Positions 26,544 to 34,064 of a DNA stretch of 51,251 nucleotides are shown in pieces (within the stretch, counting starts at the first letter, position 1; the number at the start of each line of letters is the position of its first letter). Location of the stretch: contig JAGRBZ010000012.1 of the NCBI GenBank assembly GCA_020433805.1, positions 1-51,251 on the forward strand, given 5' to 3'. The translations under genes and the position numbers were made by a program. The DNA is from Anaerolineae bacterium. Its GTDB lineage: Bacteria; Chloroflexota; Anaerolineae; 4572-78; J111. The notes under the pieces are model-generated. The model saw only the letters and a program-made list of their open reading frames with translations. It made no database searches and had not been told where the DNA came from.

Positions 26544-27815
26544 ATGCAACATCGCATCGACATCAAAAAATATGGACCCCGTGGCGAAGCTATGGCCGAG
26601 GCCATTCAATCGTGCGTTCACTGCGGTTTCTGTCTGGCCGCCTGCCCCACCTACAAGGTGTTGGGCGAAGAGATGGACTCACCGCGCGGGCGAATTTATC
26701 TCATGAAGGAAGTACTGGAAGAAAATCTTACGGTCGAGGAGGCCCAACCCTATCTCGACCGCTGCCTGGGCTGTATCGGCTGTATGCCGGCCTGCCCGTC
26801 GGGAGTGCGGTACGATGAGCTGATCGTCAGCTATCGGGCCTTCAGCGAGCCGAAGCGTAAACGAAGCCTGATGGACAACATGGCTCGCCGCATGATCGCC
26901 GAGACGCTGCCTTACCCCAACCGTTTCCGGGCGGCGGTCGCTTCGGGTAAGGTGGGCAAACTCTTCAAAGGCGCGATGCCGGAAAAGTTAGGCGCGATGA
27001 TGGGGCTGGTCCCTGCCGATTTGCCAGAAGATAAACCGCTGCCGCCCATCTACCCGGCCAAAGGTCGACGTCGGGCCAGAGTGGCGCTGCTCTCCGGCTG
27101 TGTGCAGACCGTGCTTAATCCCGATATAAATTGGGCCACCGTGCGGGTCTTGTCTGAAAATGGGGTTGAAACCGTCATTCCGCAAGAGCAAGGCTGCTGC
27201 GGCTCGATTATGATGCATATTGGGGAAGAGGAGCGAGCCAAGAAGTTAGCGCGGCAAAATTTACAGGTGTTCGTGCCGGATGAGGTCGACGCTATCATCA
27301 CGAACGCCGCCGGCTGTGGCTCGGGGATGAAAGAGTATGGCTTACTCTTCAAGGGTTTGTCGGAGGAAGCGGAGGCCGAGAAGTTCGCCGAGAAGGTGCA
27401 GGACATTAGTGTCTTTCTCGATTCGTTAGGCTTGAAACCACCGGCTGAACTGCGAGAGCCGCTGACCGTGGTTTACCAAGATGCCTGCCACCTGCTGCAC
27501 GCCCAAGGTATTCGTAGTGCTCCGCGCAATTTGTTATCGAGCATTCCCGGCCTAACGCTGCTGGAGTTGGGGGACGATGGTTTGTGCTGCGGCTCGGCCG
27601 GAACGTATAACATCGAACAGCCCGAAATCGCGCATCAACTGGGCCAACGCAAAGTACAGCACGTTCTCAACACCGGCGCGCAGGCGGTTGTCTCCGGCAA
27701 TATCGGCTGCCTAACGCAAATTCAGAGCCACTTAGCTAATCGCGGTGTGTCGCTCCCTCTCTACCATACCATTGAACTGTTGGATTGGGCCTACCGTCGT
27801 AAAGCGCAAACGTAA
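26544..27815 (+). CDS. glcF: Glycolate oxidase iron-sulfur subunit GlcF
   Basis: A 423-residue protein with two [4Fe-4S] motifs, C24/C27/C30/C34 (CVHCGFCLAACP) and C74/C77/C80/C84 (CLGCIGCMPACP). Two CCG domains follow (GCCGS near 215 and CCGSAGTYNIE near 350), the usual heterodisulfide-reductase-like half. It relays electrons from GlcD to the quinone pool. It is the last gene of the operon and is followed by a terminator. Confidence 0.95.
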   Translation: MQHRIDIKKYGPRGEAMAEAIQSCVHCGFCLAACPTYKVLGEEMDSPRGRIYLMKEVLEENLTVEEAQPYLDRCLGCIGCMPACPSGVRYDELIVSYRAFSEPKRKRSLMDNMARRMIAETLPYPNRFRAAVASGKVGKLFKGAMPEKLGAMMGLVPADLPEDKPLPPIYPAKGRRRARVALLSGCVQTVLNPDINWATVRVLSENGVETVIPQEQGCCGSIMMHIGEEERAKKLARQNLQVFVPDEVDAIITNAAGCGSGMKEYGLLFKGLSEEAEAEKFAEKVQDISVFLDSLGLKPPAELREPLTVVYQDACHLLHAQGIRSAPRNLLSSIPGLTLLELGDDGLCCGSAGTYNIEQPEIAHQLGQRKVQHVLNTGAQAVVSGNIGCLTQIQSHLANRGVSLPLYHTIELLDWAYRRKAQT

Positions 27816-27855
27816 CGTATAGGTAACACTTCAGACAATAGACGTTGATACCGGG

Positions 27856-27964
27856 AGGCTAAGGCTGAGGCTAAGCACGACAAATTTAGGTTGAGCCGAC
27901 ACACTTCGAGAAATCGGCTCGTTTTCTTTGCTTTTTTCTTAGCCTTTGCCTTAGCCTCAGCCTG
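27856..27964 (+). terminator. Terminator after glcF nested in a longer imperfect repeat
   Basis: The core is GAGCCGA (27893-27899) with TCGGCTC (27914-27920), followed by GTTTTCTTT. Outside it, GGCTAAGGCTGAGGCTAAG (about 27857-27876) is inverted by CTTAGCC...TTAGCCTCAGCC (about 27939-27963). The outer arms are built of a repeated GGCTAA/GGCTGA unit. The core probably ends glcDEF, and the arms may also stop the convergent VOC gene. Confidence 0.65.
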
Positions 27965-28007
27965 ATTTACATAAGTGTCTTGCGGCTGAAGTGTTACAAA
28001 TCTCTCG

Positions 28008-28394
28008 CTACATCATCGGCTCAACGCGGGTGACCAGTTGAACCGCCAAACCCCACGGATCGCGCAGCATAGCCAACTTGTCGCCGTTGGGGGCGCTGGT
28101 GGTTTCGCCAACGGCCGTGGCCCCGGCGGCTACCAACTTCTCACGTGTGCTTTCGATGTCGTCTACCACAAAAGCGATATGCAAAATGAGGGGATTCATA
28201 GACGGATAATCCGGCACAAGGGCGGCCGGGTTGCTATAAAATTCCAACATACTTTTGCCAGAGTCGTCAGCTAAGAAGTGAATGTAGGGCGATTCATTCG
28301 CTTCTCTAACAATTGTCATGCCTAGATTTTCGGCATACCACTTTGCGGTACTCACCGCATCTTCTACGTTGAATGCTATATGTTCAATCTTCAT
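28008..28394 (-). CDS. VOC-fold (glyoxalase/dioxygenase-like) protein
   Basis: A 128-residue single VOC protein with two beta-alpha-beta-beta-beta repeats: KIEHIAFNVEDAVSTAKWY ... MLEFY and LHIAFVVDDIESTREKLVAAG ... DPWGLAVQLV. Candidate metal ligands are H5, E51 (MLEFY) and H72. The family holds glyoxalases, fosfomycin-resistance enzymes and dioxygenases, and nothing in the sequence picks one. AAAGGAG precedes ATG 28394. Monocistronic. Confidence 0.85.
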   Translation of the reverse strand: MKIEHIAFNVEDAVSTAKWYAENLGMTIVREANESPYIHFLADDSGKSMLEFYSNPAALVPDYPSMNPLILHIAFVVDDIESTREKLVAAGATAVGETTSAPNGDKLAMLRDPWGLAVQLVTRVEPMM

Positions 28395-28517
28395 ACTTTC
28401 TCCTTTGATAGGTATTTGTGTTCAAACTTCTCAAGCAGCCGGTATCTTACCAAATTTTGTTCGCTTCGTAAAAACCGAAGATAAGTTATGTGTTGAGAAA
28501 TTCAAGAAAATTCCCTA

Positions 28518-28546
28518 TTGACATATTCGATATTAGATGATAATCT
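28518..28546 (+). promoter_or_regulatory. Promoter with overlapping inverted repeat
   Basis: TTGACA (28518-28523) is followed after 17 nt by TAATCT (28541-28546); GATAAT at 28539-28544 is an alternative -10 with a short spacer. ATTAGAT/ATCTAAT (28532-28549) is an inverted repeat over the -10, an expected place for an ArsR-type operator. The ArsR-like regulator two genes down could therefore control itself. Confidence 0.5.
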
Positions 28547-28680
28547 AATTCTATAGATATTGATCTAAATCACGAGATGGCTGTCTAATGGTCAAAGCGC
28601 AGGTCTTGAGATTTTGGTGGGCCTGTATCTGTAAGACAAACTCAAGTTGTCTTACAAAAGTGCGTTTTTAGGAGAGCATC

Positions 28681-28893
28681 ATGTACTTGTGGGAAAAAAT
28701 GGCAGAATATCAGCAGGAAAAATATTTAGCGGAAGCGGAAATGGCGCGGTTAGCAGCTCAGCTATCTGATAATCAGCCTGAGTTTCGACCTCGACTGGCA
28801 GCGCTGGTTGGGGATTTTTTGATCACGTGCGGGCTTCGTTTGAAAGGGCAATACCCTCGGGTACAGCGTAGGGTTTATTCATCGCACAATTAA
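28681..28893 (+). CDS. Small hypothetical protein, 70 aa
   Basis: Not recognised. TAGGAGAG at 28670-28677 gives ATG 28681 an excellent ribosome site, which supports a real gene. The first 30 residues are a charged helix (EYQQEKYLAEAEMARLAAQL), and the second half is hydrophobic then basic (AALVGDFLITCGLRLKGQYP). It lies between a promoter and the ArsR-type regulator, separated by about 75 bp, so it may be the target or partner of that regulator. Confidence 0.6.
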   Translation: MYLWEKMAEYQQEKYLAEAEMARLAAQLSDNQPEFRPRLAALVGDFLITCGLRLKGQYPRVQRRVYSSHN

Positions 28894-28968
28894 GCATCCC
28901 GACAGCCGTGTGTCGTCTTTTCGTTGCCTCTTTTTGGCGGGATGAGAAAATTAGGTACAATGGAGGTT

Positions 28969-30039
28969 ATGTCTAGCCTCGAATCGACTCCTAAATTGCT
29001 GTGGGATACCGGCACAGCCTACGATCTGTTCATGAGTCTGACCGTCCTTCACGAGCCGGAAGATTTTGGATTGCGGGGGGCTTGGGCCGCCGGCGTGCGA
29101 TCGCGCCTGCCGGCTCCGGAACGGGAGATTTTGCAACAGGCCAGCCCCTTTTATGAGGGAGCCATGCAGTGGGTTTACTCGCTCCCGGCCCCTAAAGATA
29201 GCGCTACAGCGCTGAAATACCTGGCTGAATTATCTCCGCAGGATCGAATACGTACGCTGTTTTTTTCTTCACAGGTGTCGGATGAGGCACGGACGGTTCT
29301 GGAAGGGGTGGCGCTGCGTAACCAGTGGACAAAAACGGAACAGAAAACGCTTCGCTCGGCTTTACGTGGGTTTAAGTTTTCGGCCACCAAAGTGAACGAT
29401 ATTTTGAAACTTTGGGAGAATATAGCCGACTCAGGCGAGCGCTATTTGAAGGCGCTGAAAACTTATTACGATGTCTTTTTTGCCGAAGAGGAAATTCGGA
29501 TTCGACCGGCACTTGATCAAGCCGTCGAGCGATCACAAGCGATGGCTGAAGAAATGGACATCCCAGAACTGCTTGAGGCGCTATCGGAAGGGTTTCGCTT
29601 TGGCGATAGGCTTAAGGTTTCTGAAATAGTTCTGGTTCCTTCGTTTTGGATTACGCCGCTGATTTGCGATTTGAGAGTGTCGGCAGAGAAGATGCTGTTT
29701 GTGTTTGGTGGGCGTCCGGCCAATGCGTCGCTGGTGCCCGGCGAGGTGGTTCCCGATGCGCTATTTCGGGCTTTAAAGGCGCTGGCTGATCCAACGCGCT
29801 TGCGTATTTTGCGGTATCTCACCGCCGAACCGCTCACTCCGGCCCAACTGGCCCGCCGTTTACGCCTGCGACCGCCAACTGTGGTTCATCATTTGCGGGC
29901 GTTGCGTTTGGCCGGCCTGGTGTATCTTACCCTTGAGGCAGGCTATAAAGTGCATTATGCTGCCCGTTCTGAAGCGGTCGATGCGATGGCGGTAAGTTTG
30001 AAAGCGTTTTTGGAACAGGACTTAATAGACCGTCAGTGA
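28969..30039 (+). CDS. ArsR-type HTH regulator with large N-terminal domain
   Basis: About 356 residues. The C-terminal 100 residues are a winged helix of the ArsR group: LFRALKALADPTRLRILRYL, then LTPAQLARRLRLRPPTVVHHLRALRLAGLV. The N-terminal 250 residues are helical (KLLWDTGTAYDLFMSL onward) and probably sense a ligand; this architecture recurs in Chloroflexi-like genomes. No metal-binding cysteine pair is seen in the recognition helix. The start is uncertain: TTG 28924, ATG 28942 and ATG 28960 are in frame; ATG 28969 is behind GGAGG but only 2 nt away. The 3' end overlaps the convergent kinase gene by 18 bp. Confidence 0.78.
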   Translation: MSSLESTPKLLWDTGTAYDLFMSLTVLHEPEDFGLRGAWAAGVRSRLPAPEREILQQASPFYEGAMQWVYSLPAPKDSATALKYLAELSPQDRIRTLFFSSQVSDEARTVLEGVALRNQWTKTEQKTLRSALRGFKFSATKVNDILKLWENIADSGERYLKALKTYYDVFFAEEEIRIRPALDQAVERSQAMAEEMDIPELLEALSEGFRFGDRLKVSEIVLVPSFWITPLICDLRVSAEKMLFVFGGRPANASLVPGEVVPDALFRALKALADPTRLRILRYLTAEPLTPAQLARRLRLRPPTVVHHLRALRLAGLVYLTLEAGYKVHYAARSEAVDAMAVSLKAFLEQDLIDRQ

Positions 30040-31704
30040 CTCTGGGGTGACCTCTAAGGGAACGATTTCCGGCGCAGGTGGGAGTGTGAAGTAGAACGTA
30101 CAGCCTCTCCCTGCTATTGCTTCGCTCTCCACGCCCACTTCTCCTCCTAATTTTTCAACAATACGATGGACAATCGACAATCCCAAACCGTGCCCTTCAC
30201 CTTTGTTTCTTTTGATTTTGGTGAATGGGACAAAAAGGCGCGCTCGTTCTTCGTCTGTTAAGCCATTGCCGTTGTCACGGACCCAATAGCGCACCAATCC
30301 ATTGGGCTGCACCTGGCCGCCAATTTGAATGTGGGGTGGTGTGCCGCCATATTTAATGGCATTGCTAATATAGTTGGCCCATACTTCTTCTATCCAAGGT
30401 CCATAGCCCATGGCCATGGGCCAATAGGTAGGCAGGGTGATCACCGCTTGCTTTTCTTCGATAAGGTGCTCTAGCCGCTGTTTAACCTCATCGATCAAGT
30501 CTAACATATCGAGCACTTCTGTTTCTACATCGTTATCACGAACGGTGGCGAGCAAAAGTAGCTCATTTACAATGTCATTCATCTTGTGGGTGTTGCGCGA
30601 AATGGTAGAGAGCGAGTCAACGATTATATTTTTCGGCAACGTGTTGTGATACTTCGTTACCAGATCCGCCAGGCCGATAATCGGGCTGAGCGGTGTTTTG
30701 AGGTCATGAGCGACCGTATGGGCAAAGGCATCTAACTCCTCATTGCGAGATTGGAGCTGGTCGGTTTGATGGCGAAGCGCTTCTACTAATCGGGCATTAT
30801 CGATGGCTATGGCGGCAGAGGCAGCTAATGTTTCAACCAGAGCACGGTCTTCGTGGGTAAAATGGCCTTCGATTTTGTTAATAACCTCCAATGCTCCGAT
30901 AACCGAACCTCGGACGTTGAGCGGAACGGCCAACAGTGACGTGGTGAGACATTTTGTTTCCCGATCGATTTCGGGAGCAAAACGCGGATCGTCGGAGGCG
31001 CTGGCGATAATAACACTTTCACCTTGTTCGGTAACCCAACCGGCGATGCCCTGACCGGGCTGCAGGCGTAAGCTGACCGGCGTCTGTCGATATGAGCGAT
31101 GGTACGCAGACTCGCAAATTAGCCCTAACTTGGGAGAAGATTCCATCAACCATACTGAACTGCCCTCGGCACCAATAGTTTCGGTGACCGCTTGTAGCAG
31201 CGTAGCGACGATTTTTTGCAAATCGAACGAGGCGGTTAACTCCTGGCTAACCTTATTGAGCAGCGCCAGATTGCCATTAACCTTTTGCAGATTGGTAATC
31301 GCCGTTTGCCGCTCTTGAATAAGCTGCTCTTTGGCCAGTACTTGTTCAATTACCGAAGGGAGCAGCTCCAGATAGCGCCCGTCAGTATCTTTGACAATGT
31401 AGTCGCTGGCACCGAGCTTCATGGCTTCAATCGCGATCTGTTCGTTGCCGCTACCGGTGATCATAATGGTTGGCGGTAAATTGCCCAATGCACTCATCCG
31501 ACGGATAACCTCCAACCCATCGTAAACGGGCATGTTTTGATCAACCGCTACAATATCATAATGGGTCGTCCTATACATAGCGAGACCGGTTTCTCCATCG
31601 AGAGCCAGATCGATGCTGTACCCGGCGCGTTCTAACTTTTTTTTGAAGAGACGCGCCAAACCGGTGTCGTCTTCCATATAAAGGATGCGTTTTGGTGACG
31701 TCAT
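30022..31704 (-). CDS. Receiver-GAF-histidine kinase
   Basis: A 560-residue protein. A receiver (1-125) with D55 (IVAVDQNMPVYDG) comes first, then a coiled coil, a GAF domain (about 150-305, with GQGIAGWVTEQGE), a HisKA domain with H333 in TVAHDLKTPLS and an HATPase_c domain (VRDNGNGL, GHGLGLSIVHRIV). The longer frame to 31815 covers the upstream receiver gene, and ATG 31704 is the true start. Being last in a three-gene operon and itself having a receiver at the front, it can take phosphate from the first kinase and pass on a second signal. Cytoplasmic. Confidence 0.9.
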   Translation of the reverse strand: MTSPKRILYMEDDTGLARLFKKKLERAGYSIDLALDGETGLAMYRTTHYDIVAVDQNMPVYDGLEVIRRMSALGNLPPTIMITGSGNEQIAIEAMKLGASDYIVKDTDGRYLELLPSVIEQVLAKEQLIQERQTAITNLQKVNGNLALLNKVSQELTASFDLQKIVATLLQAVTETIGAEGSSVWLMESSPKLGLICESAYHRSYRQTPVSLRLQPGQGIAGWVTEQGESVIIASASDDPRFAPEIDRETKCLTTSLLAVPLNVRGSVIGALEVINKIEGHFTHEDRALVETLAASAAIAIDNARLVEALRHQTDQLQSRNEELDAFAHTVAHDLKTPLSPIIGLADLVTKYHNTLPKNIIVDSLSTISRNTHKMNDIVNELLLLATVRDNDVETEVLDMLDLIDEVKQRLEHLIEEKQAVITLPTYWPMAMGYGPWIEEVWANYISNAIKYGGTPPHIQIGGQVQPNGLVRYWVRDNGNGLTDEERARLFVPFTKIKRNKGEGHGLGLSIVHRIVEKLGGEVGVESEAIAGRGCTFYFTLPPAPEIVPLEVTPESLTVY

Positions 31705-31709
31705 AACAA

Positions 31710-32153
31710 CTACACTCCGTTGGGAATACGAACCACAGACAGAAATAGCCCAATTTTGCGAATAGCATCTGAAAATTGATGGTAGTGAACGGGTTTGGTG
31801 ATATAAACGTTGCACCCCAAATCGTAACAGCGTGTAATTTCCTGGTTATCGTCGGTGGTTGTCAGCATAATAACAGGGATGCGTTTTATGTGGGCGTCGT
31901 TTTTCATGCGAGCCAGCACTTGGTAGCCGTCAAGAACCGGTAAGTTGAGATCCAGGAGAACCAGTAAAGGGTTACCATGTTCGCTATTGGCATACTCACC
32001 ATTTTTGAACAGGTAGTCGATAGCTTTCTGGCCGTCTTCAACCCATTTGATGGTATTGGTGATGTTTGCCCGGCGTAGATTCTTTTCGATGAGGCGGGCG
32101 TGGCCGGGATCGTCTTCGACTAAAAGGATAGTAACGGGTTGGGTATCAGACAT
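31710..32153 (-). CDS. Stand-alone CheY/Rcp1-like receiver
   Basis: A 147-residue single receiver without output domain: LLVEDDPGHARLIEKNL, phospho-acceptor D68 (LLVLLDLNLPVLDG), T in VIMLTTTDD and K in VYITKP. The insert KNGEYANSEHGNP is typical of the Rcp1 group that partners phytochrome-like kinases. The frame reaches 32516, but that part is the upstream kinase read out of frame; ATG 32153 has AGGAGG 9 nt ahead. It overlaps the kinase by 8 bp, and the next gene follows after 5 bp. Confidence 0.92.
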   Translation of the reverse strand: MSDTQPVTILLVEDDPGHARLIEKNLRRANITNTIKWVEDGQKAIDYLFKNGEYANSEHGNPLLVLLDLNLPVLDGYQVLARMKNDAHIKRIPVIMLTTTDDNQEITRCYDLGCNVYITKPVHYHQFSDAIRKIGLFLSVVRIPNGV

Positions 32154-33594
32154 GGGGAGGGGCCTCCTCGATTGGTTCTTGAGCAAGGGTGAAAATGAAC
32201 GTTGATCCGACATCGATTTCTGACTCGCAGTGAATTTGGCCTCCATGGCGGCGTACCAAGGTGCGCACGTAGGCCAGCCCCATACCCTCGCCGGGGACGT
32301 CTTGTTTGCCGGCCCGCCGGAAAATTTCAAAAATTTTCGACATATCGGCTTGGGCGATACCCCGACCATTATCGGTAATCCGGAATGTGATTTTTTTGGC
32401 GTTGGCTTCGCCTTGAATGTCGATTTGACCGGGACGAGACGGATCGAGATATTTAACGGCGTTAGAGAGCAGGTTGCCCATAATCTGTTCCATCGACGTA
32501 TGGTCGGCGATAACATCAGGGAGGGGGCCGAGGGTAACGGTCGTTTGCGATTGTTCGATCTGGTGGGCCAGGGAGGCGAGCGTGTCTTGGATGAGCGTGT
32601 TCATGGCAATCGACTCGTGAAGCAGTTCACGCCGGCCCAAGCGTGAGAGCTTGAGAATGGCGTTGATGAGGTTGTTCATGCGGTTAACAGAGGTATTAAT
32701 AAAGTCGAGGGCTTCCGGAACGTCTTCATCGAGAATATGAGTCAGTTCAGTCTGCTCATCCCGGCTGAGATGAGGCCGTAGCCGGTGGAGCGTGTCGGTG
32801 AGGGCTTTGAGGCTAAAATCGAGTTCGCCGGCAAAACCTTTGATGTTGACCAAGGGTGCCCGTAGATCGTGTGAGACGATATAGGCAAAGTTTCTTAACT
32901 CTTCGTTGACGGCTTGCAGATCGGCCGTACGCTCTTCGACGCGTTGTTCAAGCTTGTCATTGGCCTCTTTTAAGGCCAGTTGGGTGCGGCGATGTTCGGC
33001 GGTTGAGGCCAAAATATTGGCGACGGCCTGCAAGAAATGGATGTCATCTTGGGTAAAAAGGCGTTTTTGGGTGGTGTGAACACTTAAAACACCGAAAGGC
33101 CACTGTTCGCCATCGATAATTACGCTAACCCCGCTCGTGACTTTATGGTTGTAGAGTTGGGGTGATTCATTAAAACGCGGGTCGGTCCGTAGGTCTTCGA
33201 TGATGACGGGGGTGCTCGAGAAAAGGGTAAAGCCGAGATGGGAGTTTGGATCGGCCTTGAGGGTGGCGTGCCCAATTAATTCCGAGGGCCAACCTGATCC
33301 GGCTCTGAGGCGCAGAAGGTCTTGATCGGGGAGTAGTTCCAAAATTTGGCAGTAATCGACCTTAAGGGTCAGGGTAACAAGTACCGTGATCTCATCAAGC
33401 AACGACTCTAGCTTGGCCCCGGCCAGGGCATATTGGCCCAGTTTGGCAATCATCGCTTGTTGGTAGGCACGGCTTCTCAGTTCGGCTTCAATCCGTTGGC
33501 GTTTAGCCTCTGAGGCTTCCAAGTCGGCGATACGCTGGCGTAACGCCACCAACTCTTCGGTGAAATGCACCGATGTTAATTCCACGTGTTTCAT
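32146..33594 (-). CDS. GAF-domain sensor histidine kinase
   Basis: A 482-residue kinase. A short N-terminal coiled coil is followed by a GAF domain (about 45-205, with YCQILELLPDQDLLRLRAGSG), then EQRVEERTADLQ, HisKA with H242 (IVSHDLRAPLVNIKG) and HATPase_c (NLLSNAVKYL, DNGRGI, EGMGLAYVRTLV). The GAF lacks the conserved chromophore cysteine context of phytochromes, so I do not call it a photoreceptor. It is the first gene of the operon and the probable donor for the Rcp1-like receiver. Confidence 0.92.
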   Translation of the reverse strand: MKHVELTSVHFTEELVALRQRIADLEASEAKRQRIEAELRSRAYQQAMIAKLGQYALAGAKLESLLDEITVLVTLTLKVDYCQILELLPDQDLLRLRAGSGWPSELIGHATLKADPNSHLGFTLFSSTPVIIEDLRTDPRFNESPQLYNHKVTSGVSVIIDGEQWPFGVLSVHTTQKRLFTQDDIHFLQAVANILASTAEHRRTQLALKEANDKLEQRVEERTADLQAVNEELRNFAYIVSHDLRAPLVNIKGFAGELDFSLKALTDTLHRLRPHLSRDEQTELTHILDEDVPEALDFINTSVNRMNNLINAILKLSRLGRRELLHESIAMNTLIQDTLASLAHQIEQSQTTVTLGPLPDVIADHTSMEQIMGNLLSNAVKYLDPSRPGQIDIQGEANAKKITFRITDNGRGIAQADMSKIFEIFRRAGKQDVPGEGMGLAYVRTLVRRHGGQIHCESEIDVGSTFIFTLAQEPIEEAPPHV

Positions 33595-34064
33595 CCTCTC
33601 CAGAATGACAGGGAAATCGAGTCTATTCGTTCATTCTAATATAAAAATTGTTTAGATAATGCTCAAAATTTAAAGGCACAGAAACTTTTGGGTTACATCT
33701 CTGTGCCTTCGATATTTATTATTGCAGTATGATTGCGTATCAGTTGATAAGGTGCAAATAAGAGGTGGATGTAGAGGTTCAGATGGGTATACAATCTGTG
33801 CGTATCGAAGGTTTTTAAAAATTTACGAAATCTCTAGCCTTGTAAAGGATACCATGAGTTCCCTAGAATTTAATTTAAATAGTATAAGAAAATAATTAGA
33901 AGCATTGTGGCAATGATGCACTCTCGCGTAATTTTTTGACCTGATTTTCATTGCTCAAACACAGGTCATGGAGTATACTATTACTTAATCTGCACAAGTC
34001 GATCTCATACTTTACAATACAATGAAAGCGAAACTGCACTCGCTGAAGGACGGAGAAGTCATGT
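33595..34064. other. Divergent intergenic region, 470 bp, with orphan hairpin
   Basis: It separates the minus-strand kinase operon from rel. AAGGCACAGA (33673-33682) pairs with TCTGTGCCTT (33700-33709) over 17 nt, though no gene ends here. A promoter for rel lies at 33951-33979. I find no coding region; the minus-strand frame 33896-34168 lies mostly over the rel start and is not credible. Confidence 0.5.
33951..33979 (+). promoter_or_regulatory. Sigma-70-like promoter for rel
   Basis: TTGCTC (33951-33956), 17 nt, TATACT (33974-33979). The -10 is strong and the -35 weak. It would leave a leader of about 80 nt before the rel start. Confidence 0.45.

Noticed and set aside
32154..32516. Long N-terminal extension of the Rcp1-like receiver
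   Set aside because: It is the upstream kinase read in another frame; the receiver starts at ATG 32153 behind AGGAGG.
32146..33594. Phytochrome photoreceptor
   Set aside because: Suggested by the Rcp1-like neighbour, but there is no PHY domain and no clear chromophore-binding cysteine.
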